Source of the DNA: an uncultured Lachnospiraceae bacterium | Lineage (GTDB): Bacteria; Bacillota; Clostridia; Lachnospirales; Lachnospiraceae | Length of the DNA: 9,470 bases | NCBI GenBank assembly: GCA_937950565.1 | Contig: CALFCS010000070.1 | Coordinates: 1-9,470 of the forward strand | Direction of reading: 5' to 3' | Shown: positions 1 through 6,413 of the stretch, one piece after another | How the letters are laid out: every line of letters starts with the position of its first letter | Numbering within the stretch: position 1 is the stretch's first letter | Made by a program: the position numbers and the translations under genes | The notes under the pieces: generated by a model | What the model saw: the letters and a program-made list of their open reading frames with translations, nothing else | What the model was told of the DNA's origin: nothing | Databases searched by the model: none

Positions 1-2160
1 GCTGTCTGTCAGTGTATGGCTTCCTGCCGCTTTTGCATTTTCACTCGTAAATCCGCCTGTCTCATCATCAAAATCAAACTGTGCAAGTACCTTTTTATCA
101 ATCGGCTCGTCCGGATCATCCGGCGTTTTTCCTTCTCCATATGCTTCTAACAAGCGTTCCTGCTCTGCTGCTGACAAACGCATAACCGTACCATGACGGA
201 AGCGGCCGTCTGTAAATTCTGCATTTGCCGCTGTGAATTTTCCCGTAGACAAGTCATCTGTCAGGAATGCCTTATATCCACCGTTATCGCCCATCGCACA
301 CCATTTTCCATCCGGAAGCTGATATACAGTAAATCCTTCTCTTCCGTCAAATCCTGCGCTGCCGGATCCGGCACGTTTTACCAGACGTGTCCAGTCGCCG
401 TTCGCGCTCTTGTCTTCGCTGACTTTTACATCAAGTGTATCCTCTGACAAGGTCTTGCTGACATCAATGACCGTATTCCAGTCAGAAGTAGAGAAACGGT
501 AATAATTCTCACCGTCGTATACAATTGTAGAATCAATAATATTAATCTCTTTAGCATCTGTATCTTCACTTAACCATACCTTCGGCTCTGTAAAGTTTAC
601 GAAATCTCTTGTTCTGCATACATATACGCGAAGTGCATTTTCACTTGTATTTGCTTTGGACTTATCTCTTGCAGACCAATATACAAGATAGTCTCCCGTC
701 GTCTCATCGTAGATTGCTTCCGGAGCCCATACGCATCCTGCATTGTCAAATCCTGCATATACAAGCTTTGGCTCGCTCCATGTTACCAGATCATCAGACT
801 CCCACACAACCAGGTTCTGGCTGGCGCTCAGCTGATTCCATCCGCTTCCGCCTGCTCCGCCACCCTCTGCATGAAGGTCGGTTCCAAGAATCCAGTATTT
901 GTCACCTTCTGCTGAACGAATGATATGTGGGTCACGGACACCAAGGTCACTTCCCTCGGCATTATTCACAAGAACCGGCTGCGGTGTTCCGCCTGCATCC
1001 TTATTTAACTTACCCCACTTCAGACCATCCTCACTATAACCGAAGAAAATCTTCTCATAACCGCCGGATGCATCAAAGTTTGTCCACAGATAGCCTGCTG
1101 TATAATCCGTATCCAGGTTCTTTGGAGCCGCTTTTACATTCAGCACGATAGCTTTTGTTTCGCTTAAGCTTCCATATTTCACAGTCGCAGTCATGGTCAC
1201 CTTTGTGTCATTTGCTTTTCTTGTAACAACACCTGCCGCTTTTCCATCCTTATCTGCGTCTGTGACAACGGATGTATCAGAAGATTTCCAGGAAACAGTT
1301 GCTTTTCCTTCTGCCCCGTCTATCTTCAGCTCTTTTAATAAAGTAACATTGCCCTTTACATTATCCTTTCCTGGAATATCCAGTTTTTCAACTGCTGCCG
1401 CCAATACTTCTTCGTCACTTAATTTTACTACCAGATCATCATCTGTCAGAGCGCCGTCATAAATTTTAAAATTATCAATCCAGCCCTTATAGCCTTCTCC
1501 GCTTCCCCAGTTTGCTCTTCCAATATAAAGAATACCGGAATCACCCAGGATATCTGGAAGCGGTGCATTGCTGTTCTCTACAGACTGTACCTTTGTACCG
1601 TTCACATAAGCAGTCGTCGCCTTTTCACTATAAACAATATCTACATGTGACCAGGCTGTTCCCGTCTTTGTCTCAAAGCTGACAGTACGCCCATTCTTAT
1701 AACGCTCCACTTTTGTGTTTCCATTGTTGACAAATGCACCAATATAATACTCCGGTGACTTTTGTGCGTCTGTATTTGGCGCTGCATAGAACACCCAGCT
1801 CGTTGCCGTCCGGTCCGGTTTCACATCGTAAGAAACCGTAATCTCCGTCTTTCCTGCCAGAAGACTATTTCCGTCTTTGTCCGTAATGGAAAGGTAATTG
1901 GATGCATTTCCATCCAGATACAGCGCTTTTTTGCTTGCCGCATCCTTACTGTCCTTCAGCTCATAGCTTCCATTTACTGTTGCTTTCGCATTTCCGCCTG
2001 CAAGAACAGAAGCTTCATCGTCAAACGTGAAGTCTGCAAGCAGCGGTGTGTTGATTGTCTGCTGCGCTGCAAATGCGGCTGCCGGAATCATCGTTCCAAC
2101 CATGGCCGCTGTAAGCACCGACGCAAACATCCTTTGTAATATGCGTTTTCTTTTTTTCAT
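1..2160 (-). CDS. Secreted LamG-aBig-GH43 glycosidase, 3' end beyond window
   Basis: This is an open frame of 720 codons from ATG at 2160 to the window edge, with no stop. GGAGGA lies 8 nt before the ATG. Residues 1-32 form a signal peptide (hydrophobic core, then AFA-A). Residues 38-240 are a LamG/concanavalin-like domain. Residues 248-345 are an atrophied bacterial Ig-like domain (SWKSSD, GVVTRK). Residues 350-675 are a five-bladed GH43 propeller. Likely GH43 catalytic residues are D410 (RDPHII), D543 (IIDSTI) and E608 (REGF), with the conserved H656 (RHGT). An Asp/Pro/Glu linker follows, and a second LamG-like domain starts near residue 690 (VLAQFDFDD) and is cut off. By family it should remove furanosyl or pyranosyl side residues (arabinofuranose, xylose or galactofuranose) from glycans outside the cell; the exact substrate cannot be read. 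It is second in an operon, 14 bp after the SLH-bearing paralogue. The catalytic domain resembles what I recall as the Bt3655-like GH43 group, but that subfamily assignment is tentative. Confidence 0.88.
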   Translation of the reverse strand, partial: MKKRKRILQRMFASVLTAAMVGTMIPAAAFAAQQTINTPLLADFTFDDEASVLAGGNAKATVNGSYELKDSKDAASKKALYLDGNASNYLSITDKDGNSLLAGKTEITVSYDVKPDRTATSWVFYAAPNTDAQKSPEYYIGAFVNNGNTKVERYKNGRTVSFETKTGTAWSHVDIVYSEKATTAYVNGTKVQSVENSNAPLPDILGDSGILYIGRANWGSGEGYKGWIDNFKIYDGALTDDDLVVKLSDEEVLAAAVEKLDIPGKDNVKGNVTLLKELKIDGAEGKATVSWKSSDTSVVTDADKDGKAAGVVTRKANDTKVTMTATVKYGSLSETKAIVLNVKAAPKNLDTDYTAGYLWTNFDASGGYEKIFFGYSEDGLKWGKLNKDAGGTPQPVLVNNAEGSDLGVRDPHIIRSAEGDKYWILGTDLHAEGGGAGGSGWNQLSASQNLVVWESDDLVTWSEPKLVYAGFDNAGCVWAPEAIYDETTGDYLVYWSARDKSKANTSENALRVYVCRTRDFVNFTEPKVWLSEDTDAKEINIIDSTIVYDGENYYRFSTSDWNTVIDVSKTLSEDTLDVKVSEDKSANGDWTRLVKRAGSGSAGFDGREGFTVYQLPDGKWCAMGDNGGYKAFLTDDLSTGKFTAANAEFTDGRFRHGTVMRLSAAEQERLLEAYGEGKTPDDPDEPIDKKVLAQFDFDDETGGFTSENAKAAGSHTLTDS
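1441..2160 (-). repeat. Paralogous N-terminal cassette, copy A (with 4560-5279)
   Basis: The first 240 codons of this gene align without gaps to the first 240 codons of the upstream glycosidase. I count about 31 amino-acid differences (about 87% identity), and a sampled 60-nt stretch differs at roughly 8 positions. The cassette covers the signal peptide and the first LamG domain. Similarity falls sharply after the shared ALTD at residues 237-240. Confidence 0.85.
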
Positions 2161-2174
2161 ATTACACTTCCTCC

Positions 2175-5100
2175 TTATTTTTCATATTTCTCCATGAATC
2201 TCTGGATGATCGTTGCACATTCTGCACGGTTTGCACTTCCCTGCGGGTCAAGCATCAGTTTTCCATCAATCGTCTTGCCAGTGATGATTTCTTCTGCTAC
2301 CGCCCATTTCATTGCATCTACTGCAAATTCCTGTACGTCTCCTGCATCCGGGAAGTTACTGTAATCGCCGTCTGCTCCCACGTCATATTTCTTATATTCT
2401 TTTGCATAGCGGTACATCATCGTTGCCATCTGTGAACGGGTTACCGGGTCATTTGCTCCAAACAACGTTGTTCCTGTATATCCGGTTACAATCTTCTTAT
2501 CTGCCGCCCACAGGACTGCATTTCTGAACCAGTCACCTTCTGTCACATCAGAGAATACTGCTTTGTAATACATCCCAGGCTCCCCATTCATCTTGTGAAG
2601 CACTGCTGCAAACTGTGCTCGTACCAATGTCTCTTCTGGTGCAAAGTGTGTCGCATCTTTACCAGTCATGGTCTTCTTTCCATAGTTGTAAGCAACTGCC
2701 CCATAATACCATGCATTCTCTGCAACATCTACATACGGGAGCCTCGGGTTCTCTTTTCCTACAAGTCCCTCCTGCGCTTTCAGAAGCTCTTCTTCCGCCG
2801 CATCGATTGCTTCCTGTGATGCATTTGCATCTGCATCAACCTTCTCCGCATTTTCAAGTGCCTTCGCATATGCACTCCAGCTCTCTTCTGTATATTTTTC
2901 CTCATCTGCAGCCGGAACTGCATTTTCAATCGCTTCCTTCAGATATGTCTTGTCAATGACCGGTTCCGGAACATCTACCGTAATACCTGCATATTCCTCC
3001 ATCACACGTGCATACTCTTCTCTCGTAATCGGAAGAATCGTTCCATGGCGTTTCTTCAGGCTTCCAAAGTTCACATCACTTGCCGGTGACCAGCTCTTTG
3101 TTGTCTGGTCTGCAATATTTGTCGTACGGAACGGAAGATAGCCTCTGCCAGCCGCATACTGATCACACATCAGGCCCCATGTTTCAACAGGATTTCCTTC
3201 TGCATCTTTCAAATAATCGTCTTCATTATATTTGAAGAATTCAGGTCCTTCCAGATAAGCCCCGCTGTATCCATTATTATTAAAGATATCTTTTAAGGTT
3301 CCGATAATCTCCCATCCGTCATAGATGGAGTCACTTTCTTCAATTGTAATCTGTCCGTCTCCGGATGCACGGTAATACTTATCGCCAACCTGAATCATCG
3401 TTGTATCTATAATGGAGCCAGCTCTGTCAATCCAGAGTACCGGCTCTGAGAATGTATAGAAGTCACGGGTTGTCGCATAATACATATTCATTCCATCGCC
3501 ATTTACATTACTTTTTGTAGAATAGGTTGCCCAATATACCACATAATTTCCGGTATTCTTATCATAGAATGCCTCCGGCGCCCATGCACATCCTGCCTCA
3601 GGAATCGGACCTGCCACATCAACCAGTCTCGGCTCACTCCAGTCAACCAGATTGTCAGATTCCCAAATCACAAGCTTCGTACTTCCCGTCGTGGTAGCGG
3701 CCGCATTTCCCCAGCCTCCACGGTAATAGATACTTAAGTCTGTTGCAATCAGGTAGAACTTATCTCCTTCCGGTGAACGAATCAAATACGGGTCACGTAC
3801 ACCCTTGTCTCCAATCACGGAAGATAAAACCGGCTTCCCGTCTGCCGTAAGATCCTTCCACTGGCTTCCGTCCTCACTTGTGGCAAAATAAATCTGCTCA
3901 TCTGTAACTCTTCCCTCTGTACCGGTAAAATGTGCAAACAGATAATCGGTTGTCTTTGCAGTTGCTTTCGGAGCTTTTTTTACTTTTAACACAAATTCCT
4001 TTGTCTTCTGTACATCTCCACTCTTTATCACTGCTGTTACAACAACCTCTTTATCAATACGCTTTCTGGTCACAACACCAGGAGCCTTACCGTCAGCCTC
4101 GGTATCCGTAACAACTGCTTTATCAGAAGACTCCCATGTAATCTGGGCTTTCTTTACCGTGCCGGACACTTCCATCTCTGTCGGAAGAGTGATATTGCCC
4201 CGTACATCATCCTTTGTTGCAATATCAAGCTTTCCATATGCTTCCTCTACGATTGCTTCATCCGATATTTCCTTCGGAATCTTAACCGCAATCTCCTTTT
4301 TATCCTTCACACCCTGAAGCTCTATTGTTGCAGTAAATGTTACCTCAGCGTCCTGCTCTGCGGGACGTACCACCTTTACCTGATAACCATCTGCTTGTAT
4401 CACTGCATTGTCATTTTCTTCTACCGCCCAGGTAATATTGGTATAATTTGTCCCCTTAGACGGAAGGGTAAAATCACTGATGATTTCCTGCGGAAGGGTG
4501 AGCGCCGCTTTATCTGCCTCTACTGCCTTTTTTGCCGCCTCTTCTGTAATCAGCTGCGCATCCGTCAGAGCGCCGTCATAAATCTTAAAGTTATCAATCC
4601 ATCCCTTATAAGATTCTCCGTTTCCCCAGTTTGCCCTGCCGATATAAAGGATACCGGAAGCGCCAAGAATATCCGGAAGCTGCGCGTTACTGTTATCTAC
4701 AGACACTCTTTTTACGCCATCGACATAAACCGCTGTCGTACCCTCGCTATATACAATATCTACATGTGACCAGTCTGTTCCTGTCTTTGTCTCAAAACCG
4801 ACAGTACGCCCGTTATTATAACGTTCCACTTTCGTGTTCCCACTGTTGGCAAATGCGCCTATATAATATTCCGGCGACTTTTGTGCGTCTGTATTCGGCG
4901 CTGCATAGAACACCCAGCTTGTTGCTGTCCGGTCCGGCTTCGCATCATAAGAAACCGTAATTTCCTTCTTCCCTGCCAGAAGACTCTTTCCATCTTTATC
5001 TGTAACGGAAAGGTAATTGGATGCATTTCCATCCAGATACAGCGCTTTTCCGCTTGCCGCATCCTTGCTGTCCTTCAGCTGATAGCTGCCATTTACTGTT

Positions 5101-5279
5101 GCTTTCGCATTTCCGCCTGCGAGGACAGAAGCATCATCGTCAAACGTGAAGTCTGCGAGCAACGGTGTGTTAATTGTTTCCTGCGCGGCAAACGCTGCTG
5201 CCGGAATCATGGTTCCAACCATAGCCGCCGTAAGCGCCGACGCAAACATCCTTCGCAATATGCACCTTCTTCTTTTCAT
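2175..5279 (-). CDS. Secreted S-layer-anchored LamG-aBig2-GH43-FIVAR-SLH3 glycosidase
   Basis: This is a complete 1034-residue surface enzyme; GGAGG sits 9 nt before the ATG. Residues 1-32 are a signal peptide and 38-240 a LamG-like domain. Two atrophied Ig-like domains lie at about 246-336 and 340-436 (NITWAVEE, ITWESSD). The GH43 propeller spans about 443-768, with likely base D496 (RDPYLI), pKa modulator D625 (IIDTTM), acid E677 (LEGPEF) and H745 (RHGT). Residues 774-840 look like a FIVAR helical spacer. Three SLH repeats occupy about 846-897, 905-961 and 970-1030, each with a degenerate TRAE-type motif (VRAQ, TRSQ, NRAE). SLH repeats generally bind secondary wall polymer, so the enzyme is inferred to stay on the cell wall. 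All three catalytic candidates are present, so it is probably active, most likely exo-acting on furanosyl glycans; the substrate is not determined. It is first in an operon with the downstream paralogue and has its own promoter candidate. It has one Ig-like domain more than the paralogue. Confidence 0.93.
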   Translation of the reverse strand: MKRRRCILRRMFASALTAAMVGTMIPAAAFAAQETINTPLLADFTFDDDASVLAGGNAKATVNGSYQLKDSKDAASGKALYLDGNASNYLSVTDKDGKSLLAGKKEITVSYDAKPDRTATSWVFYAAPNTDAQKSPEYYIGAFANSGNTKVERYNNGRTVGFETKTGTDWSHVDIVYSEGTTAVYVDGVKRVSVDNSNAQLPDILGASGILYIGRANWGNGESYKGWIDNFKIYDGALTDAQLITEEAAKKAVEADKAALTLPQEIISDFTLPSKGTNYTNITWAVEENDNAVIQADGYQVKVVRPAEQDAEVTFTATIELQGVKDKKEIAVKIPKEISDEAIVEEAYGKLDIATKDDVRGNITLPTEMEVSGTVKKAQITWESSDKAVVTDTEADGKAPGVVTRKRIDKEVVVTAVIKSGDVQKTKEFVLKVKKAPKATAKTTDYLFAHFTGTEGRVTDEQIYFATSEDGSQWKDLTADGKPVLSSVIGDKGVRDPYLIRSPEGDKFYLIATDLSIYYRGGWGNAAATTTGSTKLVIWESDNLVDWSEPRLVDVAGPIPEAGCAWAPEAFYDKNTGNYVVYWATYSTKSNVNGDGMNMYYATTRDFYTFSEPVLWIDRAGSIIDTTMIQVGDKYYRASGDGQITIEESDSIYDGWEIIGTLKDIFNNNGYSGAYLEGPEFFKYNEDDYLKDAEGNPVETWGLMCDQYAAGRGYLPFRTTNIADQTTKSWSPASDVNFGSLKKRHGTILPITREEYARVMEEYAGITVDVPEPVIDKTYLKEAIENAVPAADEEKYTEESWSAYAKALENAEKVDADANASQEAIDAAEEELLKAQEGLVGKENPRLPYVDVAENAWYYGAVAYNYGKKTMTGKDATHFAPEETLVRAQFAAVLHKMNGEPGMYYKAVFSDVTEGDWFRNAVLWAADKKIVTGYTGTTLFGANDPVTRSQMATMMYRYAKEYKKYDVGADGDYSNFPDAGDVQEFAVDAMKWAVAEEIITGKTIDGKLMLDPQGSANRAECATIIQRFMEKYEK
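4560..5279 (-). repeat. Paralogous N-terminal cassette, copy B (with 1441-2160)
   Basis: This is the partner of the 1441-2160 cassette and encodes the signal peptide and LamG domain of the SLH-bearing enzyme. Direct orientation and equal length fit a tandem duplication or later homogenisation by gene conversion. Most differences cluster in residues 180-200; the rest is nearly unchanged. Confidence 0.85.
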
Positions 5280-5306
5280 ATCGCATCTCCTCCTTATTCT
5301 AACAAA

Positions 5307-5339
5307 AGGGCGTAAATAGATTTTAACCTTTTATGCCCT
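5307..5339 (-). promoter_or_regulatory. Leader hairpin upstream of the glycosidase operon
   Basis: Arms 5307-5316 and 5330-5339 form a 10-bp inverted repeat with one imperfect pair (A-C in minus-strand RNA, G-U in plus-strand RNA) and a 13-nt loop. On the minus strand the 3' arm ends in GCCCT and runs into TTTGTT. It lies downstream of the proposed promoter and 27 nt before the start codon. It could be a weak terminator for the redox operon, a leader attenuator, or an mRNA-stabilising stem. The loop is large and the U tract broken, so a strong terminator is unlikely. Confidence 0.45.
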
Positions 5340-5353
5340 GTTTCCTTGCTTCT

Positions 5354-5381
5354 ATTATAACAAATCCACAAATAAAAGCAA
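5354..5381 (-). promoter_or_regulatory. Sigma-A-type promoter of the glycosidase operon
   Basis: On the minus strand, TTGCTT (5376-5381) and a perfect TATAAT (5354-5359) are separated by 16 bp. Transcription would begin near 5347, giving a leader of about 68 nt that contains the 5307-5339 hairpin and a GGAGG site. The -35 box starts only 12 bp after the stop codon of the 4Fe-4S gene. This suggests the glycosidase pair is a separate unit from the redox operon. Confidence 0.65.
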
Positions 5382-5393
5382 CTTACATTTCTA

Positions 5394-6275
5394 TCATTTT
5401 TTATTTTTCAAATGCCGTCCCCACAGCATATTTGAAGTAAGCGCATCTGTCGGGCATGCCTTCCTGCACCTGCCGCACCGGATACACTCCATGTGATTCG
5501 GATCCTTGGAAGGATCTACCTGCATCCGGCAGACTGCCGCACATTTTCCGCAGTCTACACATTTTTCCTTGTCTACCTTATACCGGAAGACAGCCACCCT
5601 GTTAAAAACAGAATAAAATGCTCCCAGCGGGCAGATATATTTACAGAAAGGACGGTATATAAGAACCGAAAGAATAATCGTAACAACCAGAATCACATTT
5701 TTCCATATGTACAGCCACCCAAGCGTACTTCGCATTGCCTGATTCAGAAGCACCAGCGGAATTCCTCCTTCCAGCGTACCCGCCGGACAAATGAGCTTAC
5801 AGAAATACGGGGCCCCCTGTCCCATAATATCTACGATAAACATGGGAAGAAGAATGACGAAAACAAGAAAAATAAGATACTTCAATTTCCGCAATAATTT
5901 ATCCCCGCGGAAAGTACGGATTTTTTTCGGAAATGGAATCTTATTCAGCAAATCCTGTATAAGTCCAAACGGACATAAAAATCCGCATACGATTCTTCCA
6001 AAAAATGCACCAATAAAAATCAAAAATCCCACAACATAATACGCAAATTTGAAATTCCAGCTTCCAACAACTGCCTGCAGCGCCCCAATCGGACAGGCGC
6101 CCACCGCTCCCGGACAGGAATAGCAATTTAACCCCGGAACGCAGACATTTTTCAGGCTTCCCTGATAGATTCTCCCATTTATAAAACCGGCAAAATGACT
6201 ATTTGTGGCCAATGCCCACAGTGCCTGTATCCCATGCCTCGGCCATTCGTTTATTTTCTTCTTATCCAATCCCAA
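5394..6275 (-). CDS. Membrane polyferredoxin-type 4Fe-4S binding protein
   Basis: The protein has 293 residues from a TTG start, with no ATG, GTG or CTG start available before an in-frame TAA 18 bp further upstream. Transmembrane segments are likely near 78-96, 130-150 and 190-207, possibly also near 15-32. Cysteine motifs are C45-x5-C51-x2-C54-x6-C61P, three CxxxCP motifs (C97/C101, C159/C163, C211/C215) and two classical 4Fe-4S clusters at the C terminus (C239/242/245/249 and C264/267/270/274P). This matches the NapH/NosR/YccM-like polyferredoxin superfamily, whose members pass electrons across or along the membrane. Being last in the operon after a surface thioredoxin-like lipoprotein and a CXXC peptide, it is inferred to feed electrons to an extracytoplasmic thiol or redox carrier. 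A second TTG at 6269 is an alternative start with better spacing from GGAG. The family call is firm; the partner is inferred. Confidence 0.9.
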   Translation of the reverse strand: MGLDKKKINEWPRHGIQALWALATNSHFAGFINGRIYQGSLKNVCVPGLNCYSCPGAVGACPIGALQAVVGSWNFKFAYYVVGFLIFIGAFFGRIVCGFLCPFGLIQDLLNKIPFPKKIRTFRGDKLLRKLKYLIFLVFVILLPMFIVDIMGQGAPYFCKLICPAGTLEGGIPLVLLNQAMRSTLGWLYIWKNVILVVTIILSVLIYRPFCKYICPLGAFYSVFNRVAVFRYKVDKEKCVDCGKCAAVCRMQVDPSKDPNHMECIRCGRCRKACPTDALTSNMLWGRHLKNKK

Positions 6276-6411
6276 TACACTCCAGACATATATTTATCGC
6301 TTTTGTAAACACCACCTGCACTTCTCCTCTTGATATTCCATAACACATCATCAGAACTCCCGCACAGGCAATAACAATGCCCGGCCACCGGGAATGTTGG
6401 TATCTATGCAT
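6262..6411 (-). CDS. CD1871A-like small CXXC membrane peptide (49 aa)
   Basis: This short gene runs from ATG at 6411 to TAA at 6262-6264. A GGGAG site 7 nt before the ATG lies inside the end of the lipoprotein gene, whose stop is only 2 bp away. The product has a basic N terminus (residues 1-8), one hydrophobic segment (about 10-25) and a C-terminal tail ending in NICLECIGIG, with C42 and C45 as a CXXC pair. C16 and C23 lie in or near the membrane segment. The length, the single helix, the RGEV-type linker and this tail match what I recall as the CD1871A family of CXXC peptides in Clostridia. The basic N terminus suggests that end stays inside and the CXXC lies outside. It overlaps the 4Fe-4S start by 14 bp (or 8 bp with the later TTG). 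A role as a small electron relay or FeS-protein subunit is an inference from position only. Confidence 0.85.
   Translation of the reverse strand: MHRYQHSRWPGIVIACAGVLMMCYGISRGEVQVVFTKAINICLECIGIG
6280..6283 (-). promoter_or_regulatory. Ribosome binding site bearing on the TTG start of the 4Fe-4S gene
   Basis: GGAG lies inside the upstream peptide gene, within its CLEC codons (CTG GAG). It is 4 nt before TTG at 6275 and 10 nt before TTG at 6269. The close spacing to the first TTG weakens that choice; the second is a little wide. Either way the start overlaps the stop of the peptide gene, which fits translational coupling. Confidence 0.45.
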
Positions 6412-6413
6412 CT

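Noticed and set aside
609..1151. Plus-strand frames at 609-923 and 927-1151
   Set aside because: They are His/Ser/Leu-rich shadows of the partial glycosidase, which runs open on the minus strand through the whole region.
1762..2139. Plus-strand open frame (125 codons) resembling the one at 4881-5315
   Set aside because: The two look like a conserved family only because both lie antisense to the duplicated signal/LamG cassette. They are Cys/Arg-rich, have no ribosome binding site and no known domain.
4881..5315. Plus-strand open frame of 144 codons
   Set aside because: It is the antisense shadow of the SLH-bearing glycosidase N terminus and shares the 1762-2139 artefact.
5493..5897. Plus-strand open frame of 134 codons
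   Set aside because: It is antisense to the 4Fe-4S protein, with Arg/Asn-rich composition and no domain.
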